Of a stretch of DNA of 64,000 nt, positions 1 to 11,523 are shown piece after piece (position 1 is the first letter of the stretch; each line of letters opens with the position of its first letter). Below the pieces are notes generated by a model. That model did not search any database. It had not been told where the DNA came from and saw nothing but the letters and a program-made list of their open reading frames with translations. The stretch spans positions 1 to 64,000 of the forward strand of contig JAFCMP010000168.1 of assembly GCA_017506865.1 (NCBI GenBank), written 5' to 3'. The position numbers and the translations under genes were made by a program. This stretch comes from Tribonema minus. Taxonomy: Eukaryota; Sar; Xanthophyceae; Tribonematales; Tribonemataceae.

Positions 1-49
1 CAAGGAGTGCTGGGTGTACCTGGTGCAGGTGCGCGCGAGGGGGGGGGGG

Positions 50-495
50 GGCAACTGTCGCTGACTGTCGCAAGCAGTGTCTGGCGCCTTCGTGCCACCA
101 CAACTTCAAGAGAGGCAGTGTGCCGCCCCTTTGAATGCGCTGAGCACATCTAAGCAAGCTATGTTATAGAGGTGTATAGAAGTACCAAGTAGTGTCGGAC
201 CTACCTGGTGCCGGTGCAACCTGAACTGCAGTCGTAGATCTAGCTCGAGTCGGTGCAACTGGTGCAGGGAATCAACTGATGCCGTGAAACTGCAGTGTTC
301 CGTGTTGACAGAGTTTCGAAGGCCCGTGCGGAATTGATGGGTGAGCCTGCTAAAGGACGGGAGTATAGGTGTGTGCAAGGTGAACTGCCGTCGCTGACTG
401 CTGCAAACGATGTTTGGTGCCTTCGAGCCACCGCAACTAGAGGAGTGGCGGTGTGCCGCACCTATAAATGCGCTGAGCACGTCTAGGCGAGCTAT
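50..495. repeat. Diverged ~113-bp direct repeat, two copies
   Basis: Bases 52-163 and 382-495 are clearly related: both run through CTGACTG, a CCTTCG/CCACC core and GAATGCGCTGAGCAC or AAATGCGCTGAGCAC, and end in GAGCTATG or CAAGCTATG. They are in the same orientation about 330 bp apart. The rest of the first 797 bases shows no convincing exon. It lies upstream of the fucosyltransferase start, or in an earlier intron if an upstream exon exists outside the window. Confidence 0.6.
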
Positions 496-797
496 GATGG
501 CGGCGGGAGCGAAGCGCAGGCCGTAGGCGAGCTCGGGCGGCGCCGCGCGTAGCGCAGCGGCTTTGACTGTCTCCCTGGCTATTGTTGGACCGCTGCAGGC
601 TTGCCCACACACGTCGCTGCGTCTCCCTTGCCAGACCACGCATTCCCTGTCCCCCATGCGCGCACAAACCCATTCAATATGCCATAGCTGCTGATGCATG
701 CTCACAACATCATGGGTACATCAGGAGTCAGTACTGATCTGCTCCTGCCCTTGCGCCCAATGCGTCATGCGCGCTGCGCGCCGCCTGTGTGCAGGCG

Positions 798-3700
798 ATG
801 GCGTGGTCCCAGATGCAGGACGTGACGCGCCCCGCGTTCGCTTGGCAGGTGAGTGCAGCACTGCGCAGTCTGGTAGAGCACATGCTGCGTGAATGGTCCG
901 TTACCCATGTGCCGTTCTACTATGCCAAGGGGACGGCAGCAGAGTGGCACACAAGGCTCTTGTATGGATGAAATAGAGCAATGATACATTGTCATTGCAT
1001 TGGTATGGGGGGGGAGGGGAGTGAAGCCGCTGACAGCTTTACCGCCTGTACCACGGTGCCACTTTAATGCAAGCACACGCCTAGACTTGCAGGGGGGGGG
1101 GGGGGGGAGGGGCAAACGGAAGGACATCATACATGTGACAATGATGGCCTGCGCAGGTGCATGCGTGGCGGCCCCCGTGTCGCTGGTCATGCGTCTGCGC
1201 ATCTGCGCTCCCTCCATGCAGGAAGGCAATACGAACCACACCACAGCATGAAGCACGCACACCATTCAGCTTGAGCACAGCGACGAAGCCGGCGGACGCG
1301 TTATGCACGCTCTTCTATGCGGCGCCACAGCCATTGCCGCGCTTGTGCTGCGCCAATATTGTGTGCGGAGCGCTTGCAATCTCTCGCACCTAGCGCCTAC
1401 GTCGGCTCTCGGTGCAGCTGGGCAGCTCGAGATTGCCTGCATGGTCGCAGCCTGCAATTGCTGACTCGTACATGCTGCACATGGTATTTCTGCCACTCGT
1501 GGTAGCACTTGCACATTGTCTTCTACTCGCCCAGAGCGCTCCTTGCAGACCAGCTTGATGTCCCACAGAGTGCACATCACGTTAAATCATACTTCGAAGT
1601 ACTTCAAGTATATATATATGCATGTGTGCGTTCTCTTTTCATGCATGTTATCACGTCGGCAGCCGACGATGGCTACGCCCCGCGCGAGAGGCGCAGCAGC
1701 CAGCGCATCAGCGCATCTCTATGCGCGCACCAATGTAGCCTTCGAAGTGTTACACTGCAGCCAACTGCAGCGAAACAATGTGAGCTTCTGACCTGGTCCC
1801 CGCTGCGCGCGCGCTGCGTTCCGCTGAAACCACTCTTGCAGTACGCCTTCATCGGGATCTGCTGCGTCAAGCTCGTGGTCATCTGCATGCTGTGCTACCG
1901 CGCCTACACCCCTTTCCGGAGGTGAGCGCGCGTAGATTCAGCACATCGAGACGTATGACGGGTGCTGGAGTAGAAGTGTCAGTACACTACAGCAGTGCAC
2001 AGGCAACTCGCCTTGTCAGGAATAAGCGCGATGCTCTGCGCGCACGAGTGCGCGCAGGAAGGCGACACTCACTCACAGCTGCAAGCTCGTCTCAACGCAT
2101 GTGCTCGTGGCGATCCATCTCATCTTGGCTGCTGCTGTGGCACTGATGATCTAGTGGCCGTCAAGCATTTCCAGTTACACGGAGGACCGGCGTGGATCAA
2201 CATCAGCATTCTCGTACTGTTGCCGCAGTGGTTGGCAGCAAAAGTATGCGGGCTACAATCGCACAATCTACATACATGATTCCTGAAATGTGTGCATTCA
2301 GCATGTACGGGATCACTCGCAGTGATCAGCAAATGCGGCATACTTTGATGCATCACGATATATGAGCCAGCAACTACAGTGACCATGTGGTCGACAACAG
2401 TCTGCTGGTCCCGGCCAGGAGCCCGAGCTCACAACACCACACCAACTTGTATTGCTTCCAACCGTTGCGCAGCCGGTCCAGCAGCAACCTGAACTGATGC
2501 AGTGCTGAGGCATACAGATGGTCGCTTGGGTAACAAAACTGTAAAACACCGGCAGCAGCCGTCACGAACGCGTTTGCTGACAGTCATACGCGCAGCCATG
2601 TGCCATGCGCGGTACCGTCCGTGCGCGCGTCGCTTGCTGACGCTGCAGAGCACTGCTGTAAAGTGGCGCATCACCTCTCGACCATTCATGCTCCCTGTGA
2701 GCGCCACTGCGCGTGCCGATTGCAGACATTGTCGTGTCTCGAAGCAGATGCGAGGTGCACGCATCGCCGTCCCCAGGCCGTTGCCAGCGTGAGAGCGACA
2801 GCGGCACCGGGGTTGTCTTCGCATACCAGTAGTGCGCGTGTCATTGAAGTTTTAAGAAGAGCGTACCAGCAGCCGTACTCGATGCACGAGACCAGTCCTG
2901 CGCTCGTGCACCCCTGCCCTATTTGAATGTATGTCGATGAGCACTGCAAAGTCACAGCACAGCACCAGCCCGTACTCTAAGGCCTTCAGCAATGCTGCGG
3001 TACCCTGCGAGCTCTGCCCTTGCTCGTGCGCTCACGCACTTTTCTGTTGCATTGCCCGCGTCCACTCCAGCAGAACCGCAAACACCACACAAAAACACAA
3101 CTCGAGACTACAGCCAGCTGCTCCCGACATGACCATGTATGAGCACGCTTCTCATTCGCTGGCGTCGCGTGCCCGTCTTTGTCCGCCTCCCCCCCCCCCC
3201 CCCCCCCCCCCCCCCTCCCCGCTCATTCCTCAGAATCATCCTCCAGAACAAATTCGTGGTCAACTATTCGCCCACCACGCCCACGCCCTCGCCGTCCGCG
3301 CCCCCATCGCCGACGGCGCCCCCGCCCCCCGCCATGGCGGTGCCGCCGCGGCGCACGCTGATCCGCGCACTCAGCCACAATGACATGTCGAGTCACAGGG
3401 TACTAATTCTAGGCAGCCAAGCAGGCGGCGGCGGCGGCGGCGAAGGCGGCAGCAGCAGCGCCAGAGCAGATCTTGGCGCGCAGCACCCGCCACAACCGCA
3501 GGTGCAGACATGACGCCCCACACAGCCTGCACCCGCTGGCGCTTGAAGTTGGAGCACAGCTGTCCGCGTGCTGTGCTCCCAGGGAAGGTAGTCTCCGTAG
3601 CGCACTGTGTGTGGGTGGTGGGCCGGAGCGCGGCGGGGCCGTAGCATATGATGGCATGTCGTACCGCCGTTTGTGAGGTGGGACGTACAGGTGCTGCACA

Positions 3701-6700
3701 CAGCGCACTGACCATCGAGTGCATGCAGTACCGTCAGCCCCCGCGCCAGGTGGTCAATGCATCGCAGCGCCCAGCAGCAGCGAGGAGGGTTTATGGACGG
3801 GGGGGCAGGGGGGGTTGATGCAAGCGTACACCTCATCCCGCATGAGCAGCCAATAGAGCTACGGCTCGGTCACACCACGCACAGCGCAGGGGGCGGGTGC
3901 ATGTGTCGCGCACAGCCGCTGCTGCGCGCCCCGTCCACCGGCGCTGCGTTTACAAAGGCAGAGCAGCAGCTCACGAGTGTGAGCACGAGTACGAGCGTCC
4001 CTGCAACTGCATCCCGACGCACGCACTGCATCCGTCACCATCGGAAGCCATTGTGTCGATTTCTGTCGCGCCTCTTGGTTTACGGCAGTCCACACTACAT
4101 CATGATTATCAAATTGAGGTGTCCTGTACAGTCTGCTCAAGCGAGGCTGCAGAGGTGTACTCTCTGCACTGGACTGAGGCGAGGTGGCGGCACGCAATCG
4201 ACTCGCGCTGCTGCTCAGCGTTGCACAAGTGGTCTGCAGCTAAGCAGCGCGCGCATACCAATTCCAGTTTTGTAACTTTCCGCGTGTCCTTGTGGCCGAT
4301 GCTGTTCTGTTGTTGGGAAGGCCGGTGCGACATGCTTGGCCGCTCAGGTGGGTGAGGGTACCACCAGCAGCACCTGTAAAGCGTGCAGCATCATTGCTTT
4401 GGAGGACTAAATACGAAACCAAAACCTCAGAAGCAAGTATATCAGAAGGGACCTGACTTCCGCTGGGGCCTATACAATACAGTCCACAAGTACATGAGAA
4501 GTGGGTTGTGCATCTAGCAGTACTTGTCATAGCGTGGCGTGTCCTATTGCTGCACTTGCTTCCTTGTCTGTTGTCGGTGTGCACAAGTAAAGCAGAATCT
4601 GGGCGTTCAGATCAATGCCAACCCGTGCTACTTCACCCAAACCCAGTAGTTGGTAGGACTAGGGTTAGGCTTGGGGTCGACCAGCGCAGGTCAAGCTCAA
4701 AGAACAAGACGTACAGAGGAGCGTTAAAGTAGGAGCAAGAAGTGGCGAAGAACAAGAGGATGGCAGCAGCAGCAGCAGCAGCAAACACAATCTATACCTG
4801 CCGCGCGCCGCAAGCCCAGGATGCACCAATTGTGCAGCACTTCATGCAGTGCCAACAGCGGGCGGTACGTCTAAATGTTTCGGGCGTGGAGAGCCGATTT
4901 TACATCGCGCATGGTACACTTTTGTTCAGTCCTTGTGACGTAGACTACGCGCCCCAATACTTTCAACACTGCTTCAGAGTAACGTTGTTGTTCAGCAGGC
5001 AACCTTGAAGCTTTCAAAGGTCATCGGACCGCCAAGCTGCAAGTAGGCTTGAAACTTCAAAGCGGCAATCATGAAACAGATGAGGCCACCAATTGATGCC
5101 TTGCGTACACACACCCAAGTGCACCACAATCGTGAACGTTTTTCATCCACGCTGACTTCGTTGTTGGTGTGTTTTGCACGCCTGCCCCAGTGCATTAAAA
5201 CTCATTTTGACAATGCCGATGGCGCATGCGCCATCTCAGCCACCCACCATCCCCTAGTCACTGTTCCAACAAACTGACTGGCAATCTGCATCATGAGATG
5301 CCCATCTGATTTGACGACACCTTGTCACCAGCCTGCAATGCTTTATCAAGGCTTTGCTCATCCCTAGTGCTGTTGGGATGTTGGCCTCGAGCAAGGGGCT
5401 CTTTGAGTGGTGCTTTCCTTGACATGCTGCCCGCGTGAGCAGCTGGCGGCTGGCGCGTCGTGCTGCAACATCTCAGGCAGTTGCAAAGACAGGTGCCGCT
5501 TGCATCTGCCCAGGCATGCACTGCGGGGCTTAGCACGCGCCTCGCACAACGGTTCGCCTTCCAAAACCACCAGCGGAGATATAACGATCGACTTAAAAAG
5601 TCCGGTTCCTACCCTGCAGCGGGGAGCCGCGCCGCAGAAGCTGCTGGCAGCCTGTGTTTTAAATTTTTACAGTTACACAGTCCGAAACTGTGGAGCTAGG
5701 CACACGACAAGACAGATGCACAACACGAACATCGGGCTGTCGTCGGCGTTGCGTGCCGTGCATACCTCTGAGGTAGCGCCCCGCATTTTGGTTAGCGGAC
5801 TGAGACTCCTGCCCACTGTGTGACACGATTCTGCTAGAGAGTGATCACGGCTGCCGCTGCTGCGCAGGATCATGACGCGTGGTGGGTGCCTCCACATGCA
5901 CTTGGTTGCGACGCTGCTGCAAAGCTTGATACGCATGGCGGTGATACTGCCGCTATGGCAGCGTGACGCGCTGGCGGACGCAAGCGAGCTCGTCGCATTG
6001 GCCTTGCAGGCGCACCAGCACATGGCTGCCGCACGCGCCATCGACTCGGAAGACACCATACCGCCATGGTATCAGCCCAACTTCAGGTAAAGCACGATCT
6101 TAACCACGCTTTGAATCTCGTACGGCGAAGAATCTGATCGCAGATGCAACGGGGAAGGGCTCGCGTGTCGCAGTGGGGACATCAGAACGCCGCCCCCTGC
6201 CAATTGAGTCTATCAACGCACCTTTTTTGTGAAGGTCCAGCCAACAGCGGAGCCAGCCATGTTACATTCAGGGATCATATGTCCATCCTCACTGTGGCGT
6301 TGCCAGGCACATGGCATGATTTACTCTTAGCAGGTCGTCTTGCTGCAATCTAGTTGCAACACATGGTGACAAAGTGCCATGGCGCCAGCAGGAATTGAAT
6401 TCACTCAGCTGAAGCGCAAGAGTGCCCGTCACCGTCAAGACTATGATGATCCATAGAGGCCGCTTTGACCACACGTGCAGCAAAAGTGCTGAGCCTCTAT
6501 CATCTCTCATTGTGAGTCTGGGCCACTCAGGGTGGCAGCGGCATGGGTATGGGCAATATCAGCATGATGAATCAGTGGTGACGCACACACATGTTATAGC
6601 AGCAGTACCCACAAAGTACGCAGTCAAGCAGTCTGCTGATTGCCGGTCAGATGGGGCGCGCACTCAAACTTGGCCCTCATCAGCGTAAGAGCTTTTAATC

Positions 6701-6733
6701 TGACGATTATCACACTGATAGAAGTATAGCGCT

Positions 6734-6780
<47 letters not shown>

Positions 6781-8741
6781 TGCTAATCCCACATCGCGCC
6801 GCCGCGCTGCTAAACCCCCCTTGCACTGCCGCCGCCGCCGCCGCTCCCTGCTGCACGCTGCCGCCGCCTCCGCCGCCGCCGCAGGCTGTCCGGCGCGCCG
6901 CACACGCGCCTGCCGCTGACGGAGGAGGTGCAGGACGACATCTGGCGCAGCCAGAACCCGCCGTCGTGCGCGGGGCGCGCGCTCGTGCTGCACCCGCCGT
7001 CCGACTACGGCCTCAGCGCGGAGCTGCACTGGGCGGCGGGCTCGCTCGGCATGGCGATGGAGCACGGGCACCTCTTCTCGTGGCACGCGGCGACGGGAGC
7101 GTCGGCGTTCACAGGGCACTACTGCGACGCGGCGGGCGCGCACAACCCGTCGTGCCTCCTCATGCCGCCGACCAACTGCACGGACCACGCCGCCGCCGTC
7201 GCCGCGGGCGTGGAGATCGTCCCGTACAAGGCGGGGCAGAACTACACCATCCCGACGAAGTGGAGGAACAGGTGAGGAACAGCGCGCGCGCGCGCGTGCG
7301 TGAGCACGGCGCACGCGTGAGGCTGCGTGCTTCAGAGTACTCCGAGTGCAGGAAGAGATGTGACGTCGTCGCGACAAGAGCGCAGTGGTGCGTACCTGTG
7401 AGGGGGTCGAAACGCATGACCTGTAGACGTGCAGATCCACGCAGTGCGAACTCATGCAGGTGACACAGCCCATGGCAATAGCAACTTCCCGTCCGCCTCC
7501 GTGGTTGCTCACGAGCGACGCGCGCTGACGCGGCGCCCCCCCCCCCCCCCCTCCCCCCCCCCCCTCGCCTCGCCCCCGCCAGGTTCGAGGCAGAGGTGCC
7601 GCCGGGCAGCCCATGGCGCAAGGTGATGACGCTCAACTACTGGTGGCGCGCGCAGGTCGCGACATACCTCTTCCGCCTCAACGAGCGCACGTCGCACGAG
7701 CTCACACAGCGGCGGCGCGCCTCCGCGGCGCGCGGCTCCGCGCCGCTGCCGCTGCCGCTCGACGCCTTCTCCGTGCACGTGCGGCACGGCGACAAGTGGA
7801 AGGAGATGACGCTGCAGTCGTGGGACGCGCACGAGGGGGCGGCGCGCGACGCGGCGCGCGCGCGCGGCGTGCCGGAGTCGCGGCGCGCCGTCTACCTGAC
7901 GACGGACGACCCGACGGTCGTCGAGAGCGCGCGCGCGACGCCGGGGTGGACGACGTACGTGCTGCCGTGCCCGGTGGCGGCGGACGGCGCGCTGCTGCCG
8001 TGCCGCACGACGGACAACACGACGAACCCCGCGTTCGACGCCGGGACGGAGGGGCACATGCACGCGGTGAGGCGGGCGGGCCGCAGTTGAACTTCAAATG
8101 CCAGCACAAAGTTCATGCATGCGGTGAGGCGGCGGGGCGGCGGCCAGAGTTGAACTTCAGCCTTCACTTCCGTCTGTTGTGAAGGACAGCCGCTGCTGAG
8201 AGTTGCGTGTGGTTGGCGTCCTTGCGAGTCCGGTGCTTGACCGCCGTGCGCCCTTGTCACGGCCATGTTTGAGGAGCCAATGACCGAATGCAGCTCTATC
8301 ATAAAGGGTTCATGCCGCCTTGCTGTCGATTCACCACGAAATGTCGGTTTTGTTCCTGCGCATTTTGAAGTTGATGGGTATCAAACGCACACATGGCTTT
8401 GTCAGATTGGAATTACGAATGAATCAAGCTGTGCTCTACTGTGTGACGTGTAGACCTTCGCTGACCCTCCCCCCCCCCGCCCTCACCCCCCCCCCCCCGG
8501 CATGCAGGATGAGATCACGCTCTTCTCGCTGGAAGGCCTCATGGTCGCGCTGGAGGCGACGCACTTTGTCGGGCAGCGCGGCTCCAGCTGGACGGTCCTC
8601 ATCGACAACCTCCGGCAGACGCTCGTCGGCAGCGACTTCAGCTTCAACACACCTTACGTCGACGTGGACTGCTCGCTGCACAGGTCCTACTGGCCCGAGG
8701 ACTACGCGTGCAACAACCCCAGCCGGCGGCAGCGGTCGTGA
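798..8741 (+). CDS. Probable Golgi fucosyltransferase, GT23/FUT8-like (type II membrane protein)
   Basis: Seven-exon model: 798-848, 1842-1921, 3234-3399, 5962-6086, 6885-7271, 7583-8066, 8508-8741. The joined frame is open for 508 aa and all phases agree. In order it shows a 17-aa cytosolic start (MAWSQMQDVTRPAFAWQ), one membrane helix (YAFIGICCVKLVVICML, ~18-34), a Pro/Ser/Thr-rich stem (~55-75), then a catalytic domain. Recognised motifs are RSQNPPSC before a GS-type nucleotide-sugar loop, NYWWRAQ (288-294), HVRHGDK (335-341) and VYLTTDDP (373-380). The last three match the WWR-Q, HVRRTDK and VYLATDDP motifs of alpha-1,6-fucosyltransferases, which transfer fucose from GDP-fucose to N-glycan cores in the Golgi. 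Size is near FUT8 (575 aa). The last three exons are secure. Exons 1-3 are inferred from phase and topology. Exon 4 could instead begin near 5869, but that fails to match exon 3 phase. The acceptor substrate is not predictable. Confidence 0.68.
849..6884 (+). other. Introns 1-4 of the fucosyltransferase gene
   Basis: These four introns hold no exon I can defend beyond those listed. Features seen are G-runs near 1092-1107, a 30-base C-run (about 3187-3215) directly before the exon 3 acceptor, a short CAG run near 4762-4783, and a G-rich telomere-like fragment (GGACTAGGGTTAGG) near 4657. An uninterrupted CCG tract at 6734-6780 and another CCG-rich stretch up to 6884 precede the exon 5 acceptor. 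The 3400-5961 intron is the weakest part of the model, because another small exon could be hidden there. Confidence 0.5.
6734..6780. repeat. (CCG)n microsatellite in intron 4 of the fucosyltransferase gene
   Basis: About 47 bases of uninterrupted CCG repeat lie on the sense strand, followed by interrupted CCG triplets to 6884 just before the AG acceptor of exon 5. The tract probably doubles as a C-rich polypyrimidine region. Antisense it reads as poly-Ala, producing a spurious long frame. Confidence 0.9.
8057..8158 (+). repeat. Tandem copy of a splice donor after fucosyltransferase exon 6
   Basis: The exon end plus donor at 8057-8072 (CATGCACGCG then GTGAGG) is repeated 57 bases later at 8114-8129 (CATGCATGCG then GTGAGG). 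Both are followed by a G/C-rich stretch and GAGTTGAACTTCA or CAGTTGAACTTCA. The second copy leaves a near-identical potential donor in the intron. Reading through the first donor soon meets a TGA, so the first donor is taken as the real one. Confidence 0.75.
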
Positions 8742-9388
8742 GCGCCGCCGCGCCGCACGCACGGCGCTTGGGGGGGCTCTGCGCGTCTCGCGATCCCCCC
8801 GGTGTCGCTTTCACAGAGTGCCGGTCCCGAAGACTGCATCTGCGACTGACTGCCTCTGCTGACAGCGAGTGTGACCGCCGCACCACGGTGCTGGGCTGGC
8901 CCGATCGCGCCTTCACTTTGTAACTTGTCGTTGTTGGTTATATCGTCGTCTGTTGCGTGTTGCGTGGGCTTTACAGTGGGCTTTCTTGTTGCAAGCTACG
9001 TAGCTGTCTGTTGTGTATGTTGCATCGCTGTTGTTGGTTGCCGCACCATTGGGGATTGATCGTGTTTGCAAGCGGAGTTCCCATACTGTAGACCTGCCGC
9101 CACCAAGGTTGCGGCGGCGGCCATGCTCAGTAAATTAACAGAAGCTGCTCTCATTCTACAGATATAAACAGAGCTGAGCTCTCGTGCACCTCCTTTGCTT
9201 TCTTCGTTCGTGACAAGCGCTGACTGATCTGCTTCTTTGCCGCACGTCATACATTCTGCTGTTCACCAAGAAGTCTGCATCATGCATTGTCTTGTATTAT
9301 ACGAATGTACGTATGGACTTGTATTTATAAAGGCCCAAGGGAGGCCGGGTTGCCTATGCAATCGAAAAGCTTGCGTCAACGCAGCAGC
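8742..9388. other. Intergenic stretch, 3' side of the fucosyltransferase gene
   Basis: This holds the presumed 3' UTR of the fucosyltransferase gene and unannotated sequence, with TTG-rich sequence around 8925-9055. I see no gene, RNA structure or clear terminator. Confidence 0.5.
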
Positions 9389-10192
9389 CTAGTCTGCGCT
9401 GTGCCCTAGGAGCTTGGATACCGGCGCCGCAACACAGCCCAGCATTCGCGCTCCACGTGTGTACGCCATAACGCGCTCCGCCAACTCCCGCGCCAGCGAT
9501 ATGCTCAGCTCAATGAGGATCTGACGCTTAGCTAACCCGGCCTTGCGTAACACATCTGCCTTCCCCCCCCCTGAGCACAGTGCTGAGTGCATTGCCAACT
9601 CCTTAACAAAAAGGCTTGTCTGCTTGCCCAGCCGTCCGTACGACTCCTGCACGAATGGCACAAAAGCCCAAGATGACGTCAAGGTGCCGGTGTGGTGCTT
9701 GACCTTCGCGTCCTCCCCCACCCCAGCAGCATAGCCGTCCGTGTTCGAGGCATTTGTTCTGCCTGTCAGGTTCGAGCTCGCTGTGGGCGCGCGCACACTT
9801 GTGTCTAGCACTATTCCCTTGTTACGGTATGCACTGCTAAAGTGCAGACACCCTGGGTCAATGACTGTGTCCGCCCGATACCCCGGTACCTTGAAGACGC
9901 TAGCGTCCTCATTGCGGACAATAGAGACATGGTGCTGTCTCAAGATGCGCTGCAGGCACCGCTTTTGGGCAGTGTGTGTCGCGTTGTGCCCCCGTATGTG
10001 CTGGCTGGGGCAGCTGATCGCATGCGTGGAGGTGGGGCTCACATCACTGCACCGCCATGGGCACACCTCGCCCTGTATGCCCCACCCGTCTATGAAGATC
10101 GCAATCAAAATCATCGTGGCTGCTGCCATACTGGACATGGGCGCCGCACCCGGGCGGTCATTGGCAGTGGGTGGCACGCTCATCCACGCCAT
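9389..10192 (-). mobile_element. Retroelement fragment: C-terminal zinc-binding plus PD-(D/E)XK-like endonuclease region
   Basis: Intronless 267-aa open frame. What is seen: a C/H-rich stretch (CSDVSPTSTHAISCPSQHI then RGHN, ~48-69), RYRAD-like GYRADTVIDPG (~104-114), GIVLDTSV (~126-133), AKVKHHTG (~161-168), then AFVPFVQESYGRLGKQTS (~175-192) and a leucine-rich helical end. This order, a Cys/His knuckle with HN, a D...VLD...K nuclease-like core and an F-PF-E--GRLG signature, is the arrangement I know from the C-terminal ends of algal and invertebrate non-LTR reverse transcriptase polyproteins with restriction-like endonucleases. No reverse transcriptase domain is found upstream, so this is probably a 5'-truncated copy. 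The frame is still open, which suggests fairly recent insertion. Exact family uncertain. Confidence 0.55.
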
Positions 10193-11523
10193 TGCCCCGG
10201 ACGCACGCTGTACAGCTGGAGTGACTCTGCACTACTTGAAATTGCCCGCGTCGGCTTGTATGTCGCATGCTACGTGCCGTTGTCGGCACCAGCAATGTGC
10301 TCATGGTTGCAAATTGAGACGATGGGACCTGAACCAAAACACGTGCCTCACGGTAGATTCACTGATGCTAGGATGACATGCTTTTGTTTACACCTTGCCA
10401 TGATCTTGATCTCATTGACAACTGTGCAAGTACATTGGCATAGACAACTGCAACACCATCCAGTCGCTGACACTGCAGCAGCGATCATGCCAACAGACAC
10501 TTTGAGAGGGCATCCACAAGTCCAATTGTGTGCTGCCTACGTCATTCCAATGATATACCGTTGAATAATCCTCAGAGAAGCCAGAAGACATCACAAGTTG
10601 CGCACTTAAAGGCGTTGCAAGCAGAGTGATGGCTACCTTCACAGCGGACCACGGTGCTGCGTGCTATGGGTGCACACGCTTCAGAATCACTACAATTCCA
10701 GCAGACGGCCAACGACACTGGCAGTTTGTGCTGCTGCATGCTCATGTATTGCATTTAATGGCCTCGGCCCCGTGCGAAGTCTGCTCAGAAAGTGTCGTGT
10801 CGCGCAGCCTGAACTGCGGTGTGTCGAGCACTGCCTCGGGGGCGCTGTACACGTACATCAGCCCTCCCCCGCCCCCCCTTGTTGGACACAATGTATAAGT
10901 GTGAAGTGGCGCACGCAGCTGTCGCCATCAGCAAATTTGATACAGTGATATGGCTCTCAGGTCCCGGTGCGGCCGCCGTCGTGCAGCCTCTCTGCGGCGC
11001 CAGAGGGCAGTGCTCTCCGATGGCAAACGTTTACGTCTGCTGCCGTCGACGCAGCGGCGTCGGCTCTCAGGCGCCGCTCCACTGCTCGCTTAGCAGCAGT
11101 CTCAAACAATATTTGGATTGACATCCTTCAACAAGGTGTCTATGTCCTGCGCTCGCCGCGCATCGTGGAGAACCCATGCCCTTGATCGGGCGCGGAAAGG
11201 CGGGTCCGCCGCTTCTGCTCAGCGCAGGTGGCGGCGACTACACTACTGAAGGTAAAACAATAGAGTGCAGGCGCGGGCAGCAGTATGAATGTGTGCGCTC
11301 GCCGCTGCCTCGAGGTTCACTCGCGCCAGCAACCGAAACAAGGCGAGAAACCGCACTGACACTTGGAATGCGGCTGCGCGTCCCTGTGCCCAGCGTTGCA
11401 TGCACACAATCCCACACGCCGCTGCGCCTACATCCCCGTTCTCTGACACGTCGTCGCGCGCCGCGTGCGCCATTTGAGCGGCGAACGCGGGCAGCGGCAG
11501 CGGCGGTGGCGGCAGCGGCGGCA
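10193..11523. other. Intergenic stretch between the retroelement fragment and the 3' end of gene A
   Basis: No coding exon, RNA or repeat structure is convincing here. Short open frames on both strands lack splice-site context and composition like the neighbouring exons. It should contain the 3' UTR of gene A, which is transcribed leftwards. Confidence 0.5.

Noticed and set aside
5870-5961. Extending fucosyltransferase exon 4 upstream to include the hydrophobic segment before 5962
   Set aside because: The acceptor at 5869 would need phase 2 from exon 3, which ends in phase 0. The acceptor at 5961 fits. It stays possible if an unseen exon exists between them.
6664-7614. 316-codon - strand frame opposite fucosyltransferase exon 5
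   Set aside because: It is the shadow of GC-rich coding sequence and the CCG tract (poly-Ala), with no domain resemblance.
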